A program made the position numbers and the translations under genes. A stretch of 64,000 nt of DNA from the NCBI RefSeq assembly GCF_001971785.1, contig NZ_CP019389.1:1499001-1563000 (forward strand). Reading direction: 5' to 3'. Origin of the DNA: Seonamhaeicola sp. S2-3. Its GTDB lineage: Bacteria > Bacteroidota > Bacteroidia > Flavobacteriales > Flavobacteriaceae. Below are positions 1 through 8,677 of this stretch, one piece after another. The stretch's first letter is position 1; every line of letters starts with the position of its first letter. The notes under the pieces are model-generated. The model was not told the origin of the DNA. It did no database searches and saw nothing but the letters and a program-made list of their open reading frames with translations.

Positions 1-1
1 T

Positions 2-877
2 TCTATATTAAAAACTCTGTTTTTTGTTGTTGTTTCTGTTATCAAGGTTTTATTTATTCTTAAACAATCGTCGTTAGTTAGTTTTGCTGTTTTATATAGT
101 GTAGAAGGCTTTTTTGTCGCGTTTGCTGTTTTAATGGCATATTTAAAAGATGGAGGGTCTGTATTTAAGTGGACTTTTAGTGTTGTTGTTCTTAAGGATT
201 TAACAAAAAAGTCTTGGTTACTGGTTTTCTCCAGCATTTCAGCTGTAATCTATTTAAAAATTGATCAGGTCATGATTGGCTCAATGGTTTCCGATGAAGA
301 GTTGGGTTTTTATTCAGCGGCAGTAAGGTTTTCAGAAGCTTGGTATTTTATACCAACTATAGTGTTGAATGCTTTATTTCCTGCTATTTTGAGTGCAAAA
401 AATCAAGGATTTGAAAAATATTCGTTGAGGCTTCAGCAACTTTGTGATTTCCTTTTTTTAGGTTCATTTACACTAGCTTTAGTGGTGACTTTTGTTGCGA
501 AATTTGTTATTATATTGTTTTATGGAATAGATTACAGTGCATCGGTTGTCATATTACAAATTCATATATGGGCTGCTATCTTTGTTTTTCTAAGAGCTGT
601 ATTAAGTAAATGGTTAATAGCTGAGGGTAAATACAAATTTTCTCTTATTTCTCAGTTGTCAGGAGCCATTATAAATGTGTTATTGAATTTATTATTAATA
701 CCTTTATATGGCGGTTCTGGAGCGGCTATAGCAACAATAATATCCTATTCAGTGGCATCTTTTTTTATTCTTGGCTTTTTTAAGGAAACTAAACCAGTAT
801 TTTTGTTTTTTGTGAAATCTTTTGTCGCTCCCATTCGTATAATATTTAATTATGAGGAATACTTTAAAAAAAATTAG
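2..877 (+). CDS. Polysaccharide flippase (Wzx/MOP family), C-terminal part
   Basis: The reading frame is open from base 2, so the gene begins to the left of the window; the first internal ATG at 134 is not its start. The visible protein is very hydrophobic with about seven membrane segments and has the polysaccharide-synthase C-terminal pattern, including the stretch IDQVMIGSMVSDEELGFYSA near residue 94 of the visible part. Proteins of this family move lipid-linked repeat units across the inner membrane. It heads the surface-polysaccharide locus that follows, and its last 26 bases overlap the next gene. Family assignment is firm; the exact substrate is unknown. Confidence 0.85.
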   Translation, partial: SILKTLFFVVVSVIKVLFILKQSSLVSFAVLYSVEGFFVAFAVLMAYLKDGGSVFKWTFSVVVLKDLTKKSWLLVFSSISAVIYLKIDQVMIGSMVSDEELGFYSAAVRFSEAWYFIPTIVLNALFPAILSAKNQGFEKYSLRLQQLCDFLFLGSFTLALVVTFVAKFVIILFYGIDYSASVVILQIHIWAAIFVFLRAVLSKWLIAEGKYKFSLISQLSGAIINVLLNLLLIPLYGGSGAAIATIISYSVASFFILGFFKETKPVFLFFVKSFVAPIRIIFNYEEYFKKN

Positions 878-1895
878 AACACATCTGCAAATCATTATCC
901 TAAAGATAGTTTCAGTTAGTTCTTTTACAAGTAGTTTTTACTATTTCATGATGTCTAATGCTTTTAGAAGAGAACATTTAGCCATCGTTAAAGGGAGATT
1001 AAAGTACTATCAGCAAAATGAAATAGAGAAGGAAGCATTCTATCTTTTGAGAAGAAATGTACATCGTTTAGAAAAAGGGCTAATAATGAAGGATAGAAGG
1101 TCGATTTTTGCTCTTGATTATATAGAAAATACAGTTGAAGCTTACGTAAAAGTAATTACCAGTTCAAAAGAAGCAGTGAGCCATAAAAATTTAAAATGGT
1201 ATACAGATGTCTTATCAAATTATTTTAAAGTAGTTGATACATCAAACCCCAAATTAAATAAATTGAATCAGGTATTTGAACAGCATAAACTTGTTAGCGA
1301 TAAAGAAACTAAATCGGTGCCATATCAAAGAGATTTTAGTATACTAAGTGTTTCTTATGATGATTTCTATAACCTATCAAAACTTAGAAGATCCGTGAGG
1401 TGGTATGAAGATAGACCGATCCCTAGAGAACTTATTGATAAGGCAATTTCTGCAGCATTACTTTCGCCATCAGCTTGTAATAGACAACCATTTGAGTTTA
1501 GAATTTTTGATGATAAGGAATTAGTTCAAAAAGTAGCAAACATAAGTTGGGGAACTTTAGGCTTTAGTCATAATTTCCCGGTAATAATTGTAGTTATTGG
1601 TAAATTGGAAGCTTATTTTGATGAAAGAGATAGGCATGTAATATACATAGATGCGTCCCTTGCTTCAATGTCATTAATGTATGCTTTGGAGACTCTAGGT
1701 TTAAGTTCTTGTCCAATCAATTGGCCTGATGTAAAACAATTTGAAAACGAAATGGAAGAATTATTAGGACTCGAAAAAAATGAAAGGCCTATTATGTTGA
1801 TGTCTCTAGGTTATCCAGATAAAGAAGCATTGGTTCCTTTTTCAGAAAAAAAAGATTTATTTGAAATAAGAAGTTATAATAAAATAAAAGAATAG
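852..1895 (+). CDS. Nitroreductase-family protein with N-terminal extension
   Basis: A 347-residue protein. Residues 1 to about 170 are an extension rich in charged helices, and the rest is a nitroreductase (FMN-binding) fold: RRSVRWY at 179-185 is the usual FMN-contacting start and SPSACNRQPF at 205-214 follows. Such long nitroreductase-like proteins occur within capsule loci of Bacteroidota; the substrate is unknown. It starts inside the end of the flippase and is followed three bases later by the pyruvyl-transferase-like gene, so it is in the same operon. An oxidoreductase acting on a sugar or lipid precursor is only a guess. Confidence 0.75.
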   Translation: MRNTLKKIRTHLQIIILKIVSVSSFTSSFYYFMMSNAFRREHLAIVKGRLKYYQQNEIEKEAFYLLRRNVHRLEKGLIMKDRRSIFALDYIENTVEAYVKVITSSKEAVSHKNLKWYTDVLSNYFKVVDTSNPKLNKLNQVFEQHKLVSDKETKSVPYQRDFSILSVSYDDFYNLSKLRRSVRWYEDRPIPRELIDKAISAALLSPSACNRQPFEFRIFDDKELVQKVANISWGTLGFSHNFPVIIVVIGKLEAYFDERDRHVIYIDASLASMSLMYALETLGLSSCPINWPDVKQFENEMEELLGLEKNERPIMLMSLGYPDKEALVPFSEKKDLFEIRSYNKIKE

Positions 1896-1898
1896 ATT

Positions 1899-3056
1899 AT
1901 GAATATATTAGTTGTGGGTGGCCACTTTTATAACAAAGGAGCCCATCTAATGATGAAAGCTGTTGTGGACGAATTAAGTAAATACCCTGAATATAACTTG
2001 TTTTTGAGTCCTTGTGCAGGAACCAAAGAACAGATAAAAAATTTAGGTTATCAAACTATAGATTACCCGTTTAAGCATGTAACCGATTATCGAGGATTTG
2101 AAATATTTTACTACGGTGGTTTTTTTCTTAAATATTTACGAGAGCAGTATAAAGGAAAATTTCCTGTGGATAAAATAGATGCTGTCTTAGATGTTTCAGG
2201 GTTTGCATATAGTGATCAATGGGGAAAAAAAGCAGTCAAGAACGTAAATAAACTAATTGAGTTTTTTAAGAAGAGAAACGCTAAGTATATATTTTTACCT
2301 CAAGCTTTTGGTCCTTTTTCTAGTGCTGAAATTAGGGAAGGAATGAAAAAGGCAATTGATAATTGCGACCTCATTATAGCTAGAGATAAAGACTCTTATG
2401 GAATGCTTACCGATATAGTTCAAAGCAAAAAAATAAAACTTTATCCAGATATAACCATAAAGGTCAAGAATCATGAAAAGGTAATTAAAGATATATCAAA
2501 TTATTCATGCGTAGTTCCCAATGAACGTATGTTAGACCAAGGAAGAGAATATTGGCCTGAAGGTAAATATTTGGAGTATGTGAATAATGTTATAAAAAGG
2601 TTGCTAGCAGAAACAGACCATAATGTTCTTATTTTGATACACGACAAAGGGGTAGGAGATACTGATTTAGCTAATCGGCTGAAAGAGAATTTTCCTGATG
2701 AGAATAGGGTTATTGTTTATTATGAAGATGACACTATGAAATTAAAGTCGATTTTGGGGCAAGCAAATTTGGTAATTGGTTCTAGGTTTCATGCTTTGGT
2801 TTCAGCGCTGTCTCAAAATGTCCCAAGTATGGCTTTAGGGTGGTCACACAAGTATAAAATGTTATTCGATGAGTACGAGATTGGAGATTTCTCCTTTGAC
2901 AAACCAAAAGATGAATTGTTTAATACTGTATTGCAGCGCCTTTTAAATGACGAGTCAAGAAAGAAAATTTTAGATAATATATCCAAGTCCAATTTAATTT
3001 TAGATAAAAAAAATAAAAAGATGTGGTCTGAGGTTGTTGAAATCCTTAATTCATAA
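1899..3056 (+). CDS. Polysaccharide pyruvyl transferase family protein
   Basis: A 385-residue protein of the CsaB/WcaK pyruvyl transferase family. It starts MNILVVGGHFYNKGAHLM, a glycine-rich opening typical of this GT-B-like fold, and has the conserved C-terminal block VIGSRFHALVSAL near residue 297. Family members transfer pyruvate from phosphoenolpyruvate to a sugar as a ketal, or in some cases act as glycosyl or phosphate transferases. Its place between a nitroreductase-like gene and a glycosyltransferase supports a job in decorating the repeat unit. Substrate is not determinable from sequence. Confidence 0.8.
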   Translation: MNILVVGGHFYNKGAHLMMKAVVDELSKYPEYNLFLSPCAGTKEQIKNLGYQTIDYPFKHVTDYRGFEIFYYGGFFLKYLREQYKGKFPVDKIDAVLDVSGFAYSDQWGKKAVKNVNKLIEFFKKRNAKYIFLPQAFGPFSSAEIREGMKKAIDNCDLIIARDKDSYGMLTDIVQSKKIKLYPDITIKVKNHEKVIKDISNYSCVVPNERMLDQGREYWPEGKYLEYVNNVIKRLLAETDHNVLILIHDKGVGDTDLANRLKENFPDENRVIVYYEDDTMKLKSILGQANLVIGSRFHALVSALSQNVPSMALGWSHKYKMLFDEYEIGDFSFDKPKDELFNTVLQRLLNDESRKKILDNISKSNLILDKKNKKMWSEVVEILNS

Positions 3057-3060
3057 ATTA

Positions 3061-4152
3061 ATGAGAATAGCTTATTTAATCGAGGTAAACCCATACAAAA
3101 ATTCAGGAATAGTAAAAAAAATTAATGATCAAATTGAGTTTTGGGTACAACAGGGACATGATGTAGAACCCTTTATTTTATGGCCCAAACTCAAAAAAGG
3201 TGATAAAAATTATTTTGTTAGGGGGCGGCTATACTCCAATGAAATTTTAAATAAGCTACCCGATAACTTCATTAAAACATATTTAACTAAGATATTTACA
3301 TTACCAAAAATAGAAAAAGATCTTAGTCAATTTTCTCCTGATGTTTTATATATAAGGCAGAATATATGGTATCCTGGTTTAACAAGTGTTTTAAGTAAAT
3401 ATAATACCATTTTAGAAGTAAATACTGTTGATACTATAGAAATAAATCATTACTCTAAGTTTAAAAAGATGGTTTATAATTTTGGAAGAGAGAAGGTTTT
3501 AAATAGTTCTAAGGGCATTATTTCTGTTTCTCCAGATATTTTAAAGCATTATGAACAATATACTCATCTGTTAAAAAAAGTAGTTTCTAATGGTATTAAT
3601 CTATCTAAAATCAATAAAATTAAGAAAGACGAAAATTTAGATAGAGTAAATTTTGTATTCGTAGGAAGTAATTCTATGAAATGGCATGGTATTGATAGGA
3701 TTATTGAGTTGGCGAAAAAATTTAACGAATACTTTTTTAATATAGTTGGGTACAATAAGAGCGATTTTAAAGAAGTGCCCAATAATATGAAGTTTTATGG
3801 TTGGGTAGAAAAGGAAGAATTAATTGAGATTTATTCAAAAAACCATTTTGGCTTAGGCTCTTTTAGTAATTATTTGGTAGGAAAGAAAATTGATAGTACA
3901 CTAAAAGTTAGAGAGTACTTGGCGTATGGTTTACCTGTTTTATTAGGGCATATTGATGTAGACTTCAAGGATTGTGAGTTTGTTTTCAAAATAACCGATG
4001 ACGATGGGAGTTTTATTGATAGGGAAGAAATAAAGGAATACGTAGAAAAAAATAAAAACCTAATTATAGATAATAAGCATTTGAAAATTATAGATTCTTC
4101 CGTTAAAGAAAAAGAAAGACTTAGCTTTTTTGAACTCTTTCTAACAAAATAA
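3061..4152 (+). CDS. Glycosyltransferase, GT-B fold
   Basis: I place the start at the ATG at 3061 (MRIAYLIEVNPYKNSG) and not at the in-frame ATG 27 bases upstream, because the former follows the previous stop by four bases and gives the usual N-terminal beta strand. The protein of about 363 residues has a central ISVSPDILKHYEQYT segment and the C-terminal GSNSMKWHGIDRIIEL block seen in family 4-like transferases. LKVREYLAYGLPVLL near the C-terminus matches the nucleotide-sugar binding region. It should act at the cytoplasmic face of the membrane on the lipid-linked repeat unit. Donor and acceptor are unknown. Confidence 0.8.
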   Translation: MRIAYLIEVNPYKNSGIVKKINDQIEFWVQQGHDVEPFILWPKLKKGDKNYFVRGRLYSNEILNKLPDNFIKTYLTKIFTLPKIEKDLSQFSPDVLYIRQNIWYPGLTSVLSKYNTILEVNTVDTIEINHYSKFKKMVYNFGREKVLNSSKGIISVSPDILKHYEQYTHLLKKVVSNGINLSKINKIKKDENLDRVNFVFVGSNSMKWHGIDRIIELAKKFNEYFFNIVGYNKSDFKEVPNNMKFYGWVEKEELIEIYSKNHFGLGSFSNYLVGKKIDSTLKVREYLAYGLPVLLGHIDVDFKDCEFVFKITDDDGSFIDREEIKEYVEKNKNLIIDNKHLKIIDSSVKEKERLSFFELFLTK

Positions 4153-4183
4153 TTACTTGAACATTGAATTCAGCAAATAAAAA

Positions 4184-5587
4184 ATGTCCTTAAAAAAAAC
4201 ATATTATTTTTTCTTTTTATTGGGCTTATTCTTTCTTCCCTTTAATTCAGAACCCCCAAGTTTTATGGGTTTTCTTGGAGAATATAGTAGAGAGTCCTCT
4301 TCTTTGTTTTTTTTAATAGGTATTGTTTTATTGATAGCGAATGACCTTTTTAGAGGAAAAGTGTATTTACCATTTAATAAAGCACCTTATAATGTTTTTG
4401 TTGTTTTCTTGTTGGTAATTTTCTTGTCTGCAGTTGTCAATGCCTCAAACATTACGGGATACTATTTTAAGCAAACCAATGGGTGGAACAGATATATTAA
4501 CCAATCAATATCTGTTCTATTATCATCAGTAATGTTTTTTTATCTCTTTTGTAATGTAATTAAAGATTATGGGGTTGTAAAAGTTTTTGTGAAGATAAGA
4601 AAAACATTTTTTTATTCTTTGTTAATAGTTACTACATATGCTTTTTTTGAGTATTTGACCATAACTTATAACCTGAAATTTTCTAAAATCATTGTAAATC
4701 TCTTTGATTACTTGCCTTTTGTAAAAGTGAAATTAGATTATAATCTAAGTAGAATATCGTCGCTAACCTATGAACCTCCTGCACTTGGAATGTATTTAGT
4801 TACTATTTCTGGTTTTATGTTTAGTTATATTTTAACCAGTAAAAAAAACTATAGGTTTATTCCTTTTTTTATTGTTGTGCTTCTAACTCTTTTGTCAAAA
4901 TCAAGGTCGGCATTTGTTATTATTCTTGCTCAAATTAGTGTTGCTATTTTCTACACGTACATGGTTGATAGAAAATTTCGAGGAGTTTTTAATAAAATAA
5001 TGATTATAGCAGCAGTTCTTTTTGCATCAATTTTGGTTTTTAAAACAGAGGCTGTAGTTCAAGCTGTAAATAGTAGAATACAAGCATTGAATTTTGCAGA
5101 TACAAAGTACAGTACAAATAATTACTCTGTATCCAATAAGTCTAGGTTAGGTATACAGTATGCAAATTATCAAGTGTTTTTAGAAAACCCAATATTTGGT
5201 GTTGGTTGGGGGCAACAGACGTATGAATCAAAAGATAAGTATCCTAAATGGGCAACTAAAAACAATTATGAGTTTCCACAGATATATTTAAATGAAAATA
5301 TTAAATCTTTTCCGCCAGGGTATAATTTATATTTAAGGACTTTAACAGAAACGGGTTTAATAGGTTTTATTGTTTTTTCTGCATTTATAGGATTGGTTTT
5401 TTATTATGTATTAAAGTTTATAAAAAACACTAAGAAGGAACATAAATATATACCATTGACCATGCTTATTGCGTTTGTAGGCTTTTTTCTTAATTGGTTA
5501 CAAATAGATTCTTTTAGAATTTTTGGGTTTTGGTTGTGTTTAAGTTTGGTCATACACATTAAAAAATTAAATAGATGTCACGTATAA
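4184..5587 (+). CDS. O-antigen ligase/polymerase-like membrane protein
   Basis: 467 residues with about eleven hydrophobic segments and one long soluble loop between roughly residues 285 and 385, the layout of Wzy/WaaL proteins. The periplasmic loop contains NPIFGVGWGQQTYESKDKYP and later a YNLYLRTLTETGLIG segment, which resembles the H/YNxYL...GxxG motif of the Wzy_C family. It would polymerise repeat units or ligate glycan in the periplasm. The last 13 bases overlap the next glycosyltransferase gene. A second protein of this class lies at 6376-7629, so one may be the polymerase and the other a ligase. Confidence 0.75.
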   Translation: MSLKKTYYFFFLLGLFFLPFNSEPPSFMGFLGEYSRESSSLFFLIGIVLLIANDLFRGKVYLPFNKAPYNVFVVFLLVIFLSAVVNASNITGYYFKQTNGWNRYINQSISVLLSSVMFFYLFCNVIKDYGVVKVFVKIRKTFFYSLLIVTTYAFFEYLTITYNLKFSKIIVNLFDYLPFVKVKLDYNLSRISSLTYEPPALGMYLVTISGFMFSYILTSKKNYRFIPFFIVVLLTLLSKSRSAFVIILAQISVAIFYTYMVDRKFRGVFNKIMIIAAVLFASILVFKTEAVVQAVNSRIQALNFADTKYSTNNYSVSNKSRLGIQYANYQVFLENPIFGVGWGQQTYESKDKYPKWATKNNYEFPQIYLNENIKSFPPGYNLYLRTLTETGLIGFIVFSAFIGLVFYYVLKFIKNTKKEHKYIPLTMLIAFVGFFLNWLQIDSFRIFGFWLCLSLVIHIKKLNRCHV

Positions 5588-6369
5588 TAGTTTTAATACC
5601 TCATTTCAATAGGCTCGATGAGTTAAAGAAGTCTTTGGTTTCTATTGAAGAATCTCAAGAAATAGATGTTTTGATAGTTGATGATGGGAGCAAGGAAAAA
5701 CCAGATATAAACGAAATAAAAGAGTTCTATAAACAGGGCAAAGTGTATCTTGAAGTATTGGAAAAAAATTCAGGGATCGAAAATGCGTTAAATAGAGGGC
5801 TAGAGTTTATTAAAGGTTTAGAATACAAATATATTGGCAGATTAGATTGTGGGGACTATTGCGTAAAAGACAGATTTACTAAACAAATGGAATACTTAGA
5901 CAACAAAGAGGATGTCTATTTGTTAGGTTCATGGGCAAATATTAAGGATTCTAAAGGAGTTAAACTACATGTTTTAAAGCATCCTGTAAAGTATAATGAT
6001 ATAAAAAAGAAGATGTATTTAAATAGTATGTTTGTGCACCCTTCTGTTGTGTTTAGAACGTGTTTAATTGATGAGATAGGTTTCTATCCTACAAATTATA
6101 AAGCAGCAGAAGATTATGCTTTTTTCTTTAAAATTATTAAAAAATATAAAGCTGAGAATTATCCAGAAGCTTTACTTGATTATATTATAGAAGAAGATTC
6201 CATTTCTTCACAAAAAAGATTCTTACAAGTTAAAAGCCGAATAAGAATTATTATGGATAACTTTAAGTTTGGTTTTTATCCCATTTACGGTTTGGCTAGA
6301 AATGTTCTTTTGTTGTTTTTATCTAGAAACGTTACAACATATATCAAAAAAATAATATCAAAAAAATAA
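5575..6369 (+). CDS. Family 2 glycosyltransferase (GT-A)
   Basis: 264 residues. The N-terminus IIVLIPHFNRLDELKKSL followed by VLIVDDGSKE is the classic GT2 nucleotide-binding half, and RLDCGDYC near residue 88 stands where the DXD-type metal site is expected, although the motif is D-C-G-D. Conserved aspartates further on (ED in AAEDYAFF, about residue 180) fit the catalytic base region. It overlaps the upstream polymerase gene and is followed six bases later by the next membrane gene. Sugar specificity is unknown. Confidence 0.85.
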   Translation: MSRIIVLIPHFNRLDELKKSLVSIEESQEIDVLIVDDGSKEKPDINEIKEFYKQGKVYLEVLEKNSGIENALNRGLEFIKGLEYKYIGRLDCGDYCVKDRFTKQMEYLDNKEDVYLLGSWANIKDSKGVKLHVLKHPVKYNDIKKKMYLNSMFVHPSVVFRTCLIDEIGFYPTNYKAAEDYAFFFKIIKKYKAENYPEALLDYIIEEDSISSQKRFLQVKSRIRIIMDNFKFGFYPIYGLARNVLLLFLSRNVTTYIKKIISKK

Positions 6370-6375
6370 TGTGCA

Positions 6376-7629
6376 GTGTCAAATCGGGCTTATTTATATA
6401 TTTACTGTTTACTGTTAATTGCTGTCCCTTTTACTGATTTGGGAGAGGCCGTTCCCAATATTTTAATAATATTGTTATCAATCTTATTTCCATTTGTTGT
6501 CAAAAAAAGCCAGCTATATTTATTGAAAAACAGAATTTTTATCTCCCTATTATTATTGGCAATACTAGCGGTTTTAGAGGTCTTGTTTTTATCTAGGTTT
6601 GAAGATTTAAGATTTGTTTCAAAATTGTTTCTACTACTAGGTATATACGTTTTATCGCTGCCTGTATTATTGAAAGAGCATATAAAAAAAATAATGTACT
6701 GTTTTTTACTTGGGGTGGTTTTGTTATTAATTGCTTCATCTTACAGTATTCTTAGTGAAACTCTTTATAATGAGAATTTTAGTCTTGCTGTTGGTGATAT
6801 CAACCCTGTTTTGTTGGGAGACCGTCCTTATGTCGGTTTCACATATACAATAGCCTTTTTTATTTGTTTGTTTTTAGCGAGTAAAACTAATAATAAGTTA
6901 GAATCTGCCTTAATGGTTGTTTTGTCTTTGGTTTTAGTAAGTTTTTTATTTTTAATAGCAGCAAGAACTTCTTTATTATCTATAGTTTTAGCAGGTATAT
7001 TGAGCATATTTTATATAAAAAACATTAAATTAAAACTATTTGTTTTGCTGTCAATTTTTGTTTCTGGACTAAGTTTAATTCTTTTTAACCAAAATTTTAA
7101 AAGCCGTCTTACGTTAGGGTTTAAACAAAAACAGCTTTCTTTTGAGAAGGTTATTAAACTAGAACCTAGGTATTATATATGGGGGTGCGTAAAGGATATA
7201 GTTGAAGATAGGTCACCTTCTTTTTTTGGATATGGGTTTGCTGCAACTCAAGAAAAATTAAATTTATGTTATGCTAATTCCCAAGAGTTTAACAATAATG
7301 ATCAACAAAGTTGGTTTGTTGACAAAAAATTTAATACACACAACCAGTACTTAAACTTTTATTTAAGTACTGGCGTGTTGGTTTTTCTTGTTTTTTCGAT
7401 AACTTGCTTTTTTTGTTTATCAACCAACATAAATGTTTTTTTTGCCTTAGCCTTAAATGTTTCTGTGTTGCTATTTTTTATGGTTGAAAATGTATTAAGT
7501 AGACAGATGGGAGTAGAACTTTGTGTGCTGGTTTTACTTTTTTCTAAAGCTATTAATGTATTGAACACAGAAAAAGAGAGTAATAGGTTAACAAAATATA
7601 AAATTGTAAAAGATAGAGCTGTAAAATGA
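6376..7629 (+). CDS. O-antigen polymerase/ligase-like membrane protein
   Basis: 417 residues, about eleven membrane segments, with a long loop near residues 245-325 and the segment NTHNQYLNFYLSTGVLVFL, which fits the HNxYL...TG motif of Wzy_C proteins. The only sensible start is the GTG at 6376, as no in-frame ATG is available. The stop TGA at 7627-7629 overlaps the ATG of a dead glycosyltransferase (7626), showing that an intact gene once followed in the operon. A perfect 12-bp inverted repeat lies inside the gene at 7344-7373. Confidence 0.75.
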   Translation: MSNRAYLYIYCLLLIAVPFTDLGEAVPNILIILLSILFPFVVKKSQLYLLKNRIFISLLLLAILAVLEVLFLSRFEDLRFVSKLFLLLGIYVLSLPVLLKEHIKKIMYCFLLGVVLLLIASSYSILSETLYNENFSLAVGDINPVLLGDRPYVGFTYTIAFFICLFLASKTNNKLESALMVVLSLVLVSFLFLIAARTSLLSIVLAGILSIFYIKNIKLKLFVLLSIFVSGLSLILFNQNFKSRLTLGFKQKQLSFEKVIKLEPRYYIWGCVKDIVEDRSPSFFGYGFAATQEKLNLCYANSQEFNNNDQQSWFVDKKFNTHNQYLNFYLSTGVLVFLVFSITCFFCLSTNINVFFALALNVSVLLFFMVENVLSRQMGVELCVLVLLFSKAINVLNTEKESNRLTKYKIVKDRAVK

Positions 7630-7740
7630 AAAAGACTAAAGTAGCCCACGTTTTATATTCAGTAGAAGGTGTTGAAGTTTACCTATGATTTGTTACAGAA
7701 AATATCGATACAAACCGAATAAGTTGTGAATGTGAGATGT
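7626..7740 (+). pseudogene. Glycosyltransferase 5' fragment (dead copy)
   Basis: The ATG at 7626 opens MKKTKVAHVLYSVEGVEVYL and then hits TGA. Beyond the stop the same frame reads FVTENIDTNRI. This matches, residue by residue, the start of the intact glycosyltransferase at 8678 (MKKIKVAHILNSVGGVDVSL, then LILENIDSSKF). Nothing downstream continues the gene. It is therefore the remnant of a related glycosyltransferase, translationally coupled to the preceding gene by the ATGA overlap. Confidence 0.8.
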
Positions 7741-7848
7741 GTAGAAAGCGTATGAACTTAAAAAGCGGAACCATAATGCAAGTCTCTAACCTTTCTTTCC
7801 TAACCTGACATAAAAAGGATATTCAATAAAGAAAATTATTCTATTCAC

Positions 7849-8440
7849 TTAAGTAGGTTTTTTTAGTTGTTTGAAATTAATATGCTTATTAAAATTTGCT
7901 TTCACTCTTTTTAAGGACAAAGCTTTCATTTTCGAGTGCTTTTCGTGGTCTTCAAGAAGAGCTAAAATTTTTCCTTAAACTCAAAGGCAGTATTACATAA
8001 ATAACCTGTTTCCCCATTTACAACAGCATCTTTGTTCCCTATCACATTGGTAGCTATAACAACTTTACCTAAAGCCATAGCTTCTAAAATGGTTATAGGT
8101 AAACCTTCCCATAGAGAGGTTTGTATGTAAATATCAAAAGTATTGGCTATTTTTAAAACTTCCTCTCTTGTTTTTCAACCTGTAAGTTCAATATTTTTAG
8201 AAGTAAATACTTTTTCAAGTTCTTTCTCTCCATTACCAATCCAAATGAATTCAATATCAGGTAATAGGCTAGCAATGTCATTAAATAATTTTGGGTTTTA
8301 TTCTTTCTTTTGGATTTATAGAGAGGGTGATATTTATTTTTATGTTTTTTATTAATATAAATAAGTTTTAATATTTCTTTATTATTGGCGTTTATTCTTT
8401 TAAGTTTAGTAGAAAATTGTTTACACATACAAATGGAGAT
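7849..8440 (-). pseudogene. Glycosyltransferase family 4 C-terminal remnant
   Basis: On the minus strand, pieces of a GT4 C-terminal domain can be read in more than one frame. They include LFNDIASLLPDIEFIWIGNG, then a TGA, then KTREEVLKIANTFDIYIQTS followed by LWEGLPITILEAMALGKVVI and ATNVIGNKDAVVNGETGYL. After a further frame change the tail ALLEDHEKHSKMKAL ends near 7849. EGLP and the E7E-like region are clear, so family membership is firm. In-frame stops and frameshifts make it non-functional, and its strand is opposite to the rest of the locus, which suggests an old rearrangement. Confidence 0.8.
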
Positions 8441-8677
8441 TTATCTGCTAGCTATTTTATTAATATTTTTAAGTCAAGAATGTTCTAAATATTAAAAAGT
8501 AGAATTTGTTTGAAGTTTTGTAGTTGTTGTTTTTGTCAAAGAGTATTCAAGGTTTGTTTTTAGATATAGCTTTTAAAGTGTTGTTTGGAAATATTTGTAA
8601 AATAGTTTTATTATACTATCTGAGGTCTTTCTTTTTGATATATTTGTAATAATTTTAAGAAGAAATTAATAGACTAA
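8441..8677. other. AT-rich spacer without visible gene
   Basis: Between the minus-strand remnant and the next glycosyltransferase there is strongly AT-rich sequence with no open frame of note and no convincing promoter or terminator. Together with the two remnants it makes a gap of about one kilobase in an otherwise tightly packed operon. Confidence 0.5.

Noticed and set aside
8143-8428. Open frames on both strands at 8143-8355 and 8153-8428 as real genes
   Set aside because: The sequence is a frameshifted GT4 remnant whose recognisable text is in another minus-strand frame.
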